From Hyphomicrobiales bacterium (GTDB lineage Bacteria > Pseudomonadota > Alphaproteobacteria > Rhizobiales > Rhizobiaceae), in contig UCJH01000009.1 in assembly GCA_900472785.1 (NCBI GenBank), forward strand, positions 91,350 through 155,349: DNA of 64,000 nucleotides, written 5' to 3'. Position numbers and translations under genes: made by a program. Shown piece after piece: positions 8,342-17,281 of the stretch (positions are counted from its first letter, which is position 1; each line of letters opens with the position of its first letter). A model generated the notes under the pieces. It made no database searches. It was not told where the DNA came from and saw only the letters and a program-made list of their open reading frames with translations.

Positions 8342-8391
8342 TTTTCTCGACAGTCGAGAAAATAGATGTCAGAGTTTTAGAAGGCTGTCAA
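8342..8391 (-). promoter_or_regulatory. xylF promoter with palindromic ROK operator
   Basis: On the minus strand TTGACA (8386-8391) and CATCTA (8363-8368) are spaced by 17 bp as -35 and -10. Directly downstream, over the expected start of transcription, is a perfect palindrome at 8342-8362: arms TTTTCTCGAC and GTCGAGAAAA around a single A. The position fits repression by the divergently encoded ROK protein with release by sugar. Confidence 0.7.
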
Positions 8392-8479
8392 CAAGGCTTG
8401 TCACGTCTTGTTTTGCCAGCGAGCAGATGCTTTGGGAGGGGCATGTGTTTGGAATGTTCAGGCTCAACGGAAATGCGCA

Positions 8480-9727
8480 ATGCTGACCAAATCCAGCACT
8501 GAATCGGTGCGTCAGCAGAACAGTGCTCTGGTCCTTTCAGCCTTGCGGCGCTCCGGCCCGCTTTCCCACACAGACATTTCCGCGCAGACCGGTCTCGCCT
8601 CGGCGACCGTCTCCGTCATCACGGCCGAGCTCGAGCGTGCTCTGGTCATCGAGAAGTCGGAGCAGCCCGCCCATAGTGGTCGAGGGCGGCCGCGGGTGTT
8701 TTTTTCCCAGAGGCGTGCGAGCGGTTATCTGATCGTCGTGCGGATCTCGTCCGATGTCGTCCAGTACTCCATGATCGATTATAGCGGTACCCTGATCGAC
8801 CGGCTGGAGGAACCACGCAATCATGGCGTTGCCGGAACGGCGCCCTTCGCCCGCAGCCTGCTCGATGCGCTTGATCGTCTCGCCTTGCGATCGCGTCTTG
8901 AAAAAGCACAGGTTCTTGCCATTTCGATCAGCAGCAAGGGTATCGTCGACAGCGAGCGTCCGCGCCTGCTGTGGTCGCCTGTATTCGGCAACGAACAGAT
9001 CGATTTTGCAGCATTGCTGCAGCCCCACTGGTCCGCCAAGGTTACGCTCAACAATGAAACGCTGCTCGTCGCACAGGCGCTTGGCCTGAAGGCCGACAAG
9101 TCGGGCGCCGGCACCTTTCGCGCGCTCGCGGCGCTTTCGCTGGGCCACAGCATCGGCGTCGGGGTGGCCCGCAAGGATCGGTTCGGCGAACTGGAAGTCA
9201 CGGCACCCAATTTCGGCCACATGCTGCATTCGCCGAATGCCGGCCTGTGTCGCTGCGGTTCCTATGGCTGCGTCGAGGCGTCGGCGGGGTTCTATGGGAT
9301 CCTGCGCACCGCCTTCGAGGTGCCGCCCGATACGATACCGGCAAAATTTGTCCCGCTGGCGGAGATGGACAAGATTGCCGTCAGTGCCCGGCAGGGCAAT
9401 CGCATGGCCGGTTATGCCTTCCGCCAGGCGGGCATTGCGCTGGGCAACGGGCTGTCGCGCATGTTGAGTCTCTACGATCGCATGCCGATCTTCATCACGG
9501 GGCCGGGAACGCGCTATTTCGAGCTTCTGCAGAAGGGCATCGATGAAGGGCTTGCGCAGTCGCATCAGGTGCGCCGGCAGGGTCCGCCGGACATCTCGAT
9601 CATTTTTGACGAGCAGCGTCTGGTCTTCGACGGGCATCTGGACCGGGCCTTGACCGACATCGACAACGACATCGCCGCATCGCGTGTGGTCTCGGGAAGC
9701 GCTGCGGCTTCGAGACAGGAAGCCTGA
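8480..9727 (+). CDS. ROK family transcriptional regulator (xyl repressor candidate)
   Basis: A regulator of 415 residues. The N-terminus has a winged-helix (about 8-70: VRQQNSALVLSALRRSGPLSHTDISAQTGLASATVS), followed by a sugar-kinase-like ROK domain. The zinc motif C-R-C-G-S-Y-G-C-V-E is present in mid-protein. The phosphate-binding glycines expected of ROK kinases are degraded (ALSLGHSIGVGVA), so it is a sensor rather than an enzyme. It is divergent from xylFHG, and the perfect palindrome in the shared intergenic region is its probable operator. The start ATG 8480 is chosen because the upstream extension has no homology-like features. Confidence 0.88.
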   Translation: MLTKSSTESVRQQNSALVLSALRRSGPLSHTDISAQTGLASATVSVITAELERALVIEKSEQPAHSGRGRPRVFFSQRRASGYLIVVRISSDVVQYSMIDYSGTLIDRLEEPRNHGVAGTAPFARSLLDALDRLALRSRLEKAQVLAISISSKGIVDSERPRLLWSPVFGNEQIDFAALLQPHWSAKVTLNNETLLVAQALGLKADKSGAGTFRALAALSLGHSIGVGVARKDRFGELEVTAPNFGHMLHSPNAGLCRCGSYGCVEASAGFYGILRTAFEVPPDTIPAKFVPLAEMDKIAVSARQGNRMAGYAFRQAGIALGNGLSRMLSLYDRMPIFITGPGTRYFELLQKGIDEGLAQSHQVRRQGPPDISIIFDEQRLVFDGHLDRALTDIDNDIAASRVVSGSAAASRQEA

Positions 9728-9732
9728 ACGCA

Positions 9733-9759
9733 AGATGCCGGATCATCGACCCGGCATCT
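9733..9759. terminator. Convergent hairpin between ROK gene and iolG
   Basis: AGATGCCGG (9733-9741) and CCGGCATCT (9751-9759) form a perfect 9-bp stem. It lies between two convergent stops. There is no strong T-run on either side, so it may be a weak or Rho-assisted terminator. Confidence 0.55.
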
Positions 9760-9781
9760 GGCTTGGTTCATGTGAGCAGGA

Positions 9782-10774
9782 TCAGCCGACGGCGATCAGC
9801 TTCTTTTCCTTGACCGACTGCACGGCGGCATCGGCGAGCGCCAGGGCGGCAAGGCCATCGGCACCGGACGGTGTGATCGCCGTGCCCTTTTCGATCGCGG
9901 AAATGAATCCGGCGATCTCGTTGGCATAGGCTTCGGTGTAGCGGGTCATGAAGAAATCATGCAGCGGCGGGCGGGTGTAGCCGTCGCCATTGGCGATCTC
10001 GATCGATACGGGACGCTGGTTTTCCGCCGAGACGACACCTTTCGAGCCGTGCACCTCGATGCGCTGGTCGTAGCCGTAGGTGGCGCGGCGCGAGTTCGAG
10101 ATGATCGCCTGCTTGCCGGACTTCGTCTGCAGGATGACCGAGACGCTGTCGTAGTCGCCGGCCTTGCCGATTTCCGGATCGACCAGAACCGCTGCGGTGG
10201 CGGTCACGGCGACGATTTCTTCGCCCAGCAGGAAGCGGGCCATGTCGAAATCGTGAATGGTCATGTCGCGGAAGATGCCGCCGGAACGCTTGATGTAATC
10301 GACCGGCGGAGCGCCCGGGTCGCGAGACGTGATGGTGACCATTTCGACATCGCCGATCTTGCCGTCGTCGATCGCCTTGCGGACGGCCATGAAATGCGGA
10401 TCGAAGCGGCGGTTGAAGCCGACCATCAGCTTGCCCTTGGTCTCGGCGACGACCTTCATGCAGGCGCGGACGCGATCGACGTCGAGGTCGATCGGCTTCT
10501 CGCAGAAGATCGCCTTTCCGGCGCGGGCGAAGCGCTCGATCAGGTCGGCATGGGTATCGGTCGGCGTGCAGATCACGACGGCATCGATATCCTTCGACGT
10601 CTCGATTTCTTCAATGGCGCGAACGTCGCAACCATATGCCTTGGCGATGGCGCTGGCCGCATCGGGAAAAGCGTCCGCGACCGCGACGAGAACGGCGTCC
10701 GGATTTCCGCTGACGGCTTTCGCGTGGACCTTGCCGATACGTCCGGCGCCGAGAAGACCAAATCTGACTGTCAT
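9782..10774 (-). CDS. iolG: Inositol 2-dehydrogenase
   Basis: An NAD-dependent dehydrogenase of 330 residues in the Gfo/Idh/MocA family. It oxidises myo-inositol to 2-keto-myo-inositol, the first step of inositol catabolism. The Rossmann motif LLGAGRIG is at the N-terminus, FCEKPID holds the catalytic-site lysine, and 'GGIFRDMTIHDFDMARFLLGE' is typical of rhizobial IdhA/IolG. Length matches rhizobial IdhA. It stands apart from other iol genes here. The promoter region upstream holds TTCGGAA repeats that may be operator sites. Confidence 0.9.
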   Translation of the reverse strand: MTVRFGLLGAGRIGKVHAKAVSGNPDAVLVAVADAFPDAASAIAKAYGCDVRAIEEIETSKDIDAVVICTPTDTHADLIERFARAGKAIFCEKPIDLDVDRVRACMKVVAETKGKLMVGFNRRFDPHFMAVRKAIDDGKIGDVEMVTITSRDPGAPPVDYIKRSGGIFRDMTIHDFDMARFLLGEEIVAVTATAAVLVDPEIGKAGDYDSVSVILQTKSGKQAIISNSRRATYGYDQRIEVHGSKGVVSAENQRPVSIEIANGDGYTRPPLHDFFMTRYTEAYANEIAGFISAIEKGTAITPSGADGLAALALADAAVQSVKEKKLIAVG

Positions 10775-11127
10775 CTTTCATCTCTTTCGAAAGGCAGCAT
10801 GGGGCTGCAAAGGACGGGATGATGCCGCTCATCCCGCGAAGGCGCCGCAGACCGAAATCTGCGCTGGTTTGAATTGGTGCAGGGCGTAGGCGTTGATTGC
10901 CTGTGCCGTGTGATCTCCCGTTGCTCTGATCTTTCCGAATCGTCTCTTCGGAATAAAAGAGCAATATTTATTATTTTCGGAATATTTATTCTATTCGCTC
11001 CCGTTCCGTCAAGCGCGCAGGAGCCTTATGCGCTTGCAGCCATCGTCTTTTTGACCATAAAGATGTGCAGACCACGGCACGGCGCTGAACGGGTGCCAGG
11101 ACCGCCTTTCATACCAAGGATACTTTG
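10775..11127. other. Divergent intergenic region upstream of iolG
   Basis: About 350 bases with no credible gene. The right half is AT-rich and contains the TTCGGAA repeats described separately. Promoters for iolG (minus) and for the small membrane protein at 11128 (plus) are expected here. Confidence 0.5.
10933..10982. promoter_or_regulatory. TTCGGAA repeat cluster, operator-like
   Basis: TTCCGAA at 10933-10939 and TTCGGAA at 10947-10953 form an inverted repeat with a 7-nt spacer. A further direct copy of TTCGGAATA begins at 10976, 29 bp (nearly three helical turns) downstream, in an AT-rich tract. The layout resembles repressor or activator sites controlling iolG. The cognate regulator is not in the window. 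Confidence 0.5.
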
Positions 11128-11400
11128 ATGATCAAGCTTATCGATCCGGATCACCCTTTCTACCGGCCTCTCTGGATCCGACTGCTGATCATCGGACTTT
11201 GTGCTGTCTGGACGGCGGTTGAGTTTCGCAATGACGAGAATACCTGGGGCATGATTTTTCTTGCGGTCACCACCTATACCGCTTGCACCCTGCTGATCTT
11301 CTTCAAGCCGAAACCAGTTGCCGTCGAAGAAGCGAAAGCGGATGCCGTCGCGCCCGAGCCAGTCACCGGGACTGAAACGAAGTCCGGCGATCAAGTCTAG
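11128..11400 (+). CDS. Small membrane protein, DUF3329-like
   Basis: 90 residues with two hydrophobic segments (about 15-33 and 41-58) after an N-terminal IKLIDPDHPFYRPLWIRL motif, which resembles rhizobial DUF3329 proteins. The tail is Ala/Glu/Lys-rich and hydrophilic. The start ATG 11128 has AAGGA 7 nt upstream. Its stop overlaps the stop of the convergent J-domain-like gene by 4 nt. Function unknown. Confidence 0.7.
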   Translation: MIKLIDPDHPFYRPLWIRLLIIGLCAVWTAVEFRNDENTWGMIFLAVTTYTACTLLIFFKPKPVAVEEAKADAVAPEPVTGTETKSGDQV

Positions 11401-11864
11401 CGGAGCCTCTGCATCACGCTGATCCGTCGCATCGCCTCATCGATCAGCATGTTGGCGATTTTCATCCGGGTCGTCGCATTCAGGCGAAAGTCGGCACTAT
11501 GCCGGTCCGGATGGTTTTGTGCGGCAAAGGCCCGCCGCTTGGCCGCGAGGCTTGCGGGGGTTTCCGATTCGGCCAGCGCGAGATCGGCAGCGATGTCTTC
11601 GGGGCGCGTGCGGGCCAGGTGATCGGGCATGACTGGTTTGGCAAGCGGCAGGGCAGGCGCCAGCATGTCATCGCCGGCGGTATCGAAATAGGCACGGTAG
11701 ACCAGCGCGTGATCGGCGGACGCCGTCTGTCCGCTGCCGGTAACGAAGCCGGGGCCAAGGCCGCGGACACTGCGCGGCGACGATTCGTCAGCCCCGGCCT
11801 GTGCTTCGTCCTCTTCCGCTTTCAATCGTTCCAGCACCGACTGGAAAACCGACATTCCGAACAT
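11397..11864 (-). CDS. J-domain-like conserved hypothetical protein
   Basis: 155 residues from ATG 11864, which has GGAG 6 nt upstream; an in-frame TTG at 11894 is a weaker alternative. The C-terminal 60 residues contain AAKRRAFAAQNHPDRHSAD, an HPD-type signature like that of DnaJ J-domains, followed by a helix (MKIANMLIDEAMRRI). The N-terminal half is low-complexity. It may be a divergent DnaK co-chaperone or only resemble one. It is convergent and overlapping with the small membrane protein gene. Confidence 0.7.
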   Translation of the reverse strand: MFGMSVFQSVLERLKAEEDEAQAGADESSPRSVRGLGPGFVTGSGQTASADHALVYRAYFDTAGDDMLAPALPLAKPVMPDHLARTRPEDIAADLALAESETPASLAAKRRAFAAQNHPDRHSADFRLNATTRMKIANMLIDEAMRRISVMQRLR

Positions 11865-11920
11865 CTGCTGCTCCGATGAAACCAGGCTTGTCAAAGCATG
11901 GCAGGATTTTGCGAGGCTGG

Positions 11921-12910
11921 TCAGGCCGTGCTTTGCTTCATGATCAGGTCGTAGAGCAATTTCGCACTCGGGGGGAGCGCCCGTCCCTTGGCGGTGATCA
12001 GGCTGTACGGCCGGATCTGGATGTCGAACGTGATCGGAAGAACGCGAATATGGCCAGCCTGGCTGTCGTCGCCGGCGATCAGATTGGCGACATCCCGGGC
12101 GACAGGGGCAACCGCATTGGTGTTGCGCACGATCGAGATCGTCAGGATGATCGAGGAGGTGTTGATAATCGTGGCGGGCAGGGGGACCCCCGCCGAAAGA
12201 AAACTATCCTCGACCGCACGCCGCAACAATGTTCCCTGCGGCTGGAACACCCAGTCATAGCCCGGGAGGTCGGCTGGGACGATGACGTCCTTTTCCAGAA
12301 GCGGATGGCCGGCCCTGACGATCAGGCAGACATCTTCGGCACCGATCTCGACAAGATTGAACAGGCGCGGATTGAGGTCGTCGGGAATGCGGCCGATCAC
12401 GAAATCATGCCGCGCCGCCTGCAATTCGCGCACCAGGACGTTGCTGTTCTCGATCTGGATATTGATTTCGATGCCGGGATAGGCGGTGGAGACCTGCCGG
12501 ATGGCAGGGACCGCCAGATTAAGCGCGGGACCGGTTACGGACCCCAGCGATACCGAACCGCCGCTTCCCGTCTTCAACTCGTTGATTTCACGCGCTGTTT
12601 CCCGAAGCTCCAGAAAAATGGTGCGTGCCCGGCGCGCAAGTGCCTTGCCGTATTGCGTCAGTTCCACGCCGCGGGCAACCCGGGCGCAAAGCGGTGCTTT
12701 CAGAATATTCTCGATCTCTCCGAGCATGCGCGAGGCCGCCGGTTGAGAGATGCTCAGCGCATCCGCCGCCGCGCTGATCTGGCCATGCTCCTCGATCGCG
12801 AGAATCAGTCTAAGATGGCTGATCTTCAGGCCGATACGGAATATCCCTACTTCGGAATAGTCGACGGACGGAGCGACCGGCAAAATCCTGTCGTCGATAA
12901 TTTCCGCCAT
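11921..12910 (-). CDS. gbpR: LysR family regulator of the chvE-ggu locus
   Basis: 329 residues from ATG 12910 (behind GAGGACGGAAG); an upstream in-frame extension is judged non-coding. The N-terminal helix-turn-helix is LRLILAIEEHGQISAAADALSISQPAASRMLGEIE, followed by a LysR substrate-binding domain. It is divergent from chvE, exactly the arrangement of gbpR in Agrobacterium, where GbpR activates chvE in response to sugars such as L-arabinose and D-galactose. The gene assignment is by position and domain type. Confidence 0.85.
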   Translation of the reverse strand: MAEIIDDRILPVAPSVDYSEVGIFRIGLKISHLRLILAIEEHGQISAAADALSISQPAASRMLGEIENILKAPLCARVARGVELTQYGKALARRARTIFLELRETAREINELKTGSGGSVSLGSVTGPALNLAVPAIRQVSTAYPGIEINIQIENSNVLVRELQAARHDFVIGRIPDDLNPRLFNLVEIGAEDVCLIVRAGHPLLEKDVIVPADLPGYDWVFQPQGTLLRRAVEDSFLSAGVPLPATIINTSSIILTISIVRNTNAVAPVARDVANLIAGDDSQAGHIRVLPITFDIQIRPYSLITAKGRALPPSAKLLYDLIMKQSTA

Positions 12911-12965
12911 CTTCCGTCCTCTCCGCTGCTCGCATTTGCGAAAAATCACACTGTTTTGCATTATT

Positions 12966-12981
12966 ATATCGAAATTGATAT
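12966..12981. promoter_or_regulatory. Palindrome in gbpR-chvE intergenic region
   Basis: ATATC-GAAATT-GATAT is an inverted repeat with the T-N11-A form of LysR-type sites, 56 bp upstream of the gbpR start. A TTGACA at 13003-13008 pointing toward chvE could be a -35, though no good -10 follows. It is a candidate GbpR-binding site. Confidence 0.45.
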
Positions 12982-13198
12982 GAAGATACACCGATATTGT
13001 ATTTGACAGTTATGATGATTGATTCCAGTTTGCGGCGATGTGCGCCAGCGTGCTTTGGAGCGTTAAGGCCTGGGAGGGCTTTCTTTCACCCCCTTGAACC
13101 TCCGCCGGGGACTTCGGTCCCCCGGCCACGCGAAGCGCTGCACATATCAAGGCCGGCTTTGAGTTCCGGTCTCGATCAACACAGATGGGAGAGATCGC

Positions 13199-14260
13199 AT
13201 GAAATTGATTACTTCGCTACTTGCCGCCGCTGCGATCAGCGTGGCTGCATTCGTCGCGCCGGTACTGGCCCAGGACAAGGGCGTTGTCGGCATCTCGATG
13301 CCGACCAAGACCTCGACCCGTTGGATTTCCGACGGCGAGACCATGGAAAAGCTGTTCAAGGAAGCCGGCTATACCCCGGACCTGCAGTTTGCTGACGACG
13401 ACATTCCGAACCAGCTGGCCCAGATCGAGAACATGGTCACCAAGGGTGCCAAGGTTCTCGTCATAGGCGCTATCGACGGCACCACGCTGTCCGACATCCT
13501 GCAGAAGGCTGCCGACGCTGGCGTCAAGGTCATCGCTTACGACCGCCTCATCCGCGACTCGGGCAACGTCAACTACTACGCGACCTTCGACAACTTCCAG
13601 GTCGGTGTTCTCCAGGCAACCTCGCTCGTCGAAGGCCTGAAGCTCGACACGGGCGTCAAGAACATCGAACTCTTCGGCGGTTCGCCGGACGACAACAACG
13701 CCTTCTTCTTCTACGACGGCGCGATGTCGGTTCTGCAGCCGCTGATCGACAGTGGCAAGATCGTCGTCAAGTCCGGCCAGATGGGCATGGAACAGGTCGG
13801 CACGCTGCGTTGGGACGGTGCTGTTGCACAGGCCCGCATGGAAAACCTTCTCTCCTCGACCTACACCGATGCCAAGGTTGACGGCGTTCTGTCGCCTTAC
13901 GATGGCCTGTCCATCGGCATCATCTCGGCTCTCAAGGGCGTTGGCTACGGCTCGGGCGATCTGCCGATGCCGATCGTCACCGGCCAGGACGCCGAACTGC
14001 CGTCCGTCAAGTCGATCCTCGCTGGCGAACAGTATTCCTCGGTCTTCAAGGACACCCGCGAACTGGCCAAGGTTGCCGTCAAGATGACCGACGCGATCCT
14101 GAGCGGCGGCGAGCCGGAAATCAACGACACCAAGACCTACGACAACGGTGTCAAGGTTATCCCGTCCTACCTGCTGAAGCCGGTTTCGGTTGACAAGACC
14201 AACGTCAAGGACGTTCTCGTCGGCGCCGGCTACTACACCGAAGACCAGATCAACAACTGA
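13199..14260 (+). CDS. chvE: Multiple sugar-binding periplasmic protein ChvE
   Basis: A periplasmic binding protein of 353 residues with signal peptide [25 protein letters not shown]. The mature protein matches Chv[23 protein letters not shown], 'YDRLI', [31 protein letters not shown] and TGQDAE. ChvE binds L-arabinose, D-galactose, D-glucose, D-xylose and related sugars, delivers them to GguAB, and in agrobacteria docks with the VirA sensor to boost virulence induction. virA is not in this window. The start ATG 13199 has GGGAGA upstream. A strong hairpin follows the stop. Confidence 0.96.
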   Translation: MKLITSLLAAAAISVAAFVAPVLAQDKGVVGISMPTKTSTRWISDGETMEKLFKEAGYTPDLQFADDDIPNQLAQIENMVTKGAKVLVIGAIDGTTLSDILQKAADAGVKVIAYDRLIRDSGNVNYYATFDNFQVGVLQATSLVEGLKLDTGVKNIELFGGSPDDNNAFFFYDGAMSVLQPLIDSGKIVVKSGQMGMEQVGTLRWDGAVAQARMENLLSSTYTDAKVDGVLSPYDGLSIGIISALKGVGYGSGDLPMPIVTGQDAELPSVKSILAGEQYSSVFKDTRELAKVAVKMTDAILSGGEPEINDTKTYDNGVKVIPSYLLKPVSVDKTNVKDVLVGAGYYTEDQINN

Positions 14261-14276
14261 TCCGTCTTCCTTATTC

Positions 14277-14306
14277 GAGGCCCGCGATTCGTTGCGGGCC
14301 TCTTTT
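14277..14306 (+). terminator. Hairpin with T-run after chvE (attenuator)
   Basis: GAGGCCCGC (14277-14285) and GCGGGCCTC (14294-14302) form a perfect 9-bp stem followed by TTTTA. Because gguA follows on the same strand 75 bp later, this is probably a partial terminator that keeps chvE mRNA more abundant than gguAB mRNA. Confidence 0.75.
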
Positions 14307-14380
14307 ATCCAGATGAGGGAAATTGTACTGTCGGTCGGTCTGACCTCATCTTTCACGGACTGGCGCTGGAATGCTTGAAC

Positions 14381-15916
14381 ATGGATAATATCATTCTTGA
14401 AATGCGCGGGATCACCAAGACGTTTCCTGGCGTCAAGGCGCTGGACAATGTCAACCTGAAGGTTCGCGAAGGTGAAATCCACGCGCTGGTCGGCGAAAAC
14501 GGCGCGGGTAAATCGACACTGATGAAGGTGTTGAGCGGCGTCTATCCCGCTGGTAGCTATGACGGCGAGATCCACTACGACAATCAGGTTCGCAGTTTTT
14601 CGACGATTTCCGACAGCGAACACATCGGCATCATCATCATCCACCAGGAGCTGGCGCTCGTGCCGCTGCTCTCGATCGCCGAAAATATCTTTCTCGGAAA
14701 CGAGATTGCGACCAACGGCGTCATCGATTGGAAGCAGACGTTTTCCCGCACGAAGGAACTTTTGAAGAAAGTCGGGCTCAACGAGCCGCCGACGGCGCGG
14801 ATCACAGATATCGGCATCGGCAAGCAGCAGTTGGTGGAAATCGCCAAGGCGCTGTCGAAGAAGGTCCGGCTGCTCATTCTCGACGAGCCGACCGCCTCGC
14901 TCAATGAGACGGATTCCGATGCGCTCCTGAAGCTGCTCATGGAATTCCGCAAGCAGGGCATGACCTCGATCATCATTTCGCACAAGCTCAACGAGATCAA
15001 GAAGGTCGCCGACAAGATCACCATCATCCGCGACGGCGGTACGGTGGAAACGCTGGACTGTCACAACGAGGACATCAGCGAGGACCGGATCATCAAGGGC
15101 ATGGTCGGCCGCGACATGGAAGACCGCTATCCCGCGCGCGAGCCGAAGATCGGCGAGACGCTGCTGGAGGTAAAAAACTGGAATGTCTTCCATCAGCACC
15201 ACCGCGACCGGCAGTTCCTGCATGACGTCAATTTCAAGGTCCGTGCCGGTGAAGTCGTCGGTATCGCGGGTCTGATGGGCGCCGGCCGGACCGAGACTGC
15301 GATGAGCCTTTTCGGCAAGTCGTGGGGCCACAAGATCACCGGCGATGTCTTCATGCACGGCAAACCGGTCGATGTCAGCACTATTCCGCGCGCCATCGAG
15401 GCGGGGCTGGCCTATGTGACCGAAGACCGCAAACATCTCGGTCTCGTTCTCAACAACAACATCATGCACAACACCACCCTGTCAAATCTCGACGGCGTCG
15501 CCAAAAGCGGTGTGATCGACGAACGCAGGGAGCGGGAAGTCGCTACCGGTTACCGGACCAAGCTGCGCATCCGTTCGCATTCGATCTATCAGGAGGCCGT
15601 CAATCTTTCCGGCGGCAACCAGCAGAAGGTCGTGCTGTCGAAATGGCTGTTCACCAATCCCGAGGTGCTGATCCTCGACGAGCCGACGCGCGGCATCGAC
15701 GTCGGCGCGAAATACGAAATCTATACAATCATCAACCAGCTTGCAGCAGAAGGTAAAGGCATTCTGATGATCTCGTCGGAAATGCCGGAGCTTCTCGGAA
15801 CCTGTGATCGCATCTACGTCATGAACGAAGGTCGCATCGTCGCCGAGCTTCCGAAGGGCGAAGCAAGCCAGGAATCCATTATGCGCGCCATCATGCGCTC
15901 CGGGGAGAAACACTAA
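14381..15916 (+). CDS. gguA: Sugar ABC transporter ATP-binding protein GguA
   Basis: An ATPase of 511 residues with two ABC domains. The first has GENGAGKST and the second has a degenerate P-loop (GLMGAGRTE); the second-domain signature [15 protein letters not shown] and Walker [14 protein letters not shown] are intact. This asymmetry is normal for the RbsA/MglA/XylG class. ATG 14381 is preferred over an in-frame TTG 14375. It drives uptake of ChvE-bound sugars. The stop overlaps the gguB start (TAATG). Confidence 0.93.
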   Translation: MDNIILEMRGITKTFPGVKALDNVNLKVREGEIHALVGENGAGKSTLMKVLSGVYPAGSYDGEIHYDNQVRSFSTISDSEHIGIIIIHQELALVPLLSIAENIFLGNEIATNGVIDWKQTFSRTKELLKKVGLNEPPTARITDIGIGKQQLVEIAKALSKKVRLLILDEPTASLNETDSDALLKLLMEFRKQGMTSIIISHKLNEIKKVADKITIIRDGGTVETLDCHNEDISEDRIIKGMVGRDMEDRYPAREPKIGETLLEVKNWNVFHQHHRDRQFLHDVNFKVRAGEVVGIAGLMGAGRTETAMSLFGKSWGHKITGDVFMHGKPVDVSTIPRAIEAGLAYVTEDRKHLGLVLNNNIMHNTTLSNLDGVAKSGVIDERREREVATGYRTKLRIRSHSIYQEAVNLSGGNQQKVVLSKWLFTNPEVLILDEPTRGIDVGAKYEIYTIINQLAAEGKGILMISSEMPELLGTCDRIYVMNEGRIVAELPKGEASQESIMRAIMRSGEKH

Positions 15917-17124
15917 TGGTCGCCGAAACCAGCGCTCAGAAAACAACACCATCCATCGGGGACTACCTCCGGAACAACATCCGCGAATACGGCCTTCTCG
16001 TCGCGCTCGTCGTCATCATGCTGTTCTTCCAGGTCGTGACAAATGGCGTTCTGTTCAAGCCCGTCAACATCACCAACCTCATTCTGCAGAACTCGTTCAT
16101 CGTCATCATGGCGCTGGGCATGCTGTTGATCATCGTCGCCGGCCATATCGATCTTTCGGTCGGCTCGATCGTCGCCTTTACCGGCGGCCTGTCGGCGATC
16201 ATGCTGGTCAAATGGGGCATCCATTTCTCGATCGTCGTTCCGCTGTGTCTTATTCTCGGCGGTCTCGTCGGAGCGGCTCAGGGCTACTGGGTCGCCTACC
16301 AGAAAATTCCGTCCTTCATCGTGACGCTCGCCGGCATGCTGGTGTTCCGCGGCCTGACCTATCTGATCCTGCAGAACCGCCCGATCGGCCCTTTCCCGAA
16401 GGATTTCCAGTCTCTTTCGACAGGATTCATTCCTGACTTCTTCTATTTCCTCAATCCGATACCCGGCACAGTCACGAACTTCTTCGCGCTCGTTGTCGTC
16501 GTCGCGCTTGTCGCTCTCGCCATTTATTACGGCCTTCGCGATCGCCGGGACAATGAGAAGCACGGTACGGAAAACGAACCCTTCGCGTTTTTTGCCGGCC
16601 AGATGGCGATCATTGCAGCCGTTTCGATTTTCCTGGGCTTCATGCTCTCGACCTACAAGGGCTTCCCGAACGTTCTGGTCGTGATGGGCCTACTGATCGC
16701 GGTCTATACCTTCATAACGACACGCTCGACGATCGGTCGCCGCATCTATGCGATGGGCGGCAACGAGAAGGCGGCGAAGCTTTCCGGTATCAACACCGAA
16801 CGGCTGACCTTCTACACCTTCATCAACATGGGTGTGCTGGCGGCTCTGGCCGGCATGATCATCGCGGCCCGACTGAACTCCGCAACGCCGAAGGCCGGTG
16901 TCGGCTTCGAGCTTGACGTCATCGCCGCCTGCTTCATCGGCGGGGCTTCGGCCTCGGGTGGCGTTGGCAAGATCACCGGCGCGGTCATCGGCGCCTTGAT
17001 CATGGGCGTCATGAACAACGGCATGTCGATCATGGGCCTCGGCATCGACTATCAGCAGCTCGTCAAGGGTCTGGTGCTTCTCGCTGCCGTCTTCTTTGAC
17101 GTCTACAACAAGAACAAGGGCTGA
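15916..17124 (+). CDS. gguB: Sugar ABC transporter permease GguB
   Basis: A multi-spanning permease of 402 residues in the ribose/xylose importer family. '[16 protein letters not shown]' and the cytoplasmic coupling loop GGNEKAAKLSGINTERL are visible. It partners GguA and ChvE. The start overlaps the gguA stop by one base, with GGGGAG upstream, so translation is coupled. It is followed by a 157-bp gap with two stem-loops before gguC. Confidence 0.93.
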   Translation: MVAETSAQKTTPSIGDYLRNNIREYGLLVALVVIMLFFQVVTNGVLFKPVNITNLILQNSFIVIMALGMLLIIVAGHIDLSVGSIVAFTGGLSAIMLVKWGIHFSIVVPLCLILGGLVGAAQGYWVAYQKIPSFIVTLAGMLVFRGLTYLILQNRPIGPFPKDFQSLSTGFIPDFFYFLNPIPGTVTNFFALVVVVALVALAIYYGLRDRRDNEKHGTENEPFAFFAGQMAIIAAVSIFLGFMLSTYKGFPNVLVVMGLLIAVYTFITTRSTIGRRIYAMGGNEKAAKLSGINTERLTFYTFINMGVLAALAGMIIAARLNSATPKAGVGFELDVIAACFIGGASASGGVGKITGAVIGALIMGVMNNGMSIMGLGIDYQQLVKGLVLLAAVFFDVYNKNKG

Positions 17125-17164
17125 CCGTCAAGGTCGGTCAATCGCAGTACAAAACATGCAAATG

Positions 17165-17205
17165 GACGGCGTGGCCGTCGAAAGGAGAGGGTGCAAACCC
17201 TCTCC
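17165..17205 (+). promoter_or_regulatory. Two stem-loops between gguB and gguC
   Basis: GACGGC-GTG-GCCGTC (17165-17179) is a small hairpin. Four bases later GGAGAGGGT (17184-17192) and ACCCTCTCC (17197-17205) make a perfect 9-bp stem closed by a GCAA (GNRA) tetraloop. No U-run follows. It is probably an mRNA-processing or stability element separating transport from catabolic genes. Confidence 0.6.
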
Positions 17206-17281
17206 GTGGATAGTTGTTGCCTGAAATCGGCCTTTTTGGGCTTGGCATCACCGCATCCCGTTCCAGAAAGAGGATAAGACT

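Noticed and set aside
15193..15396. Possible second-domain damage in gguA because the second P-loop is GLMGAGRTE
   Set aside because: The second P-loop is naturally degenerate in the RbsA/MglA/GguA class; the gene is intact.
13217..15469. A 750-codon minus-strand open frame over chvE and gguA
   Set aside because: Shadow of two certain genes; no start signal.
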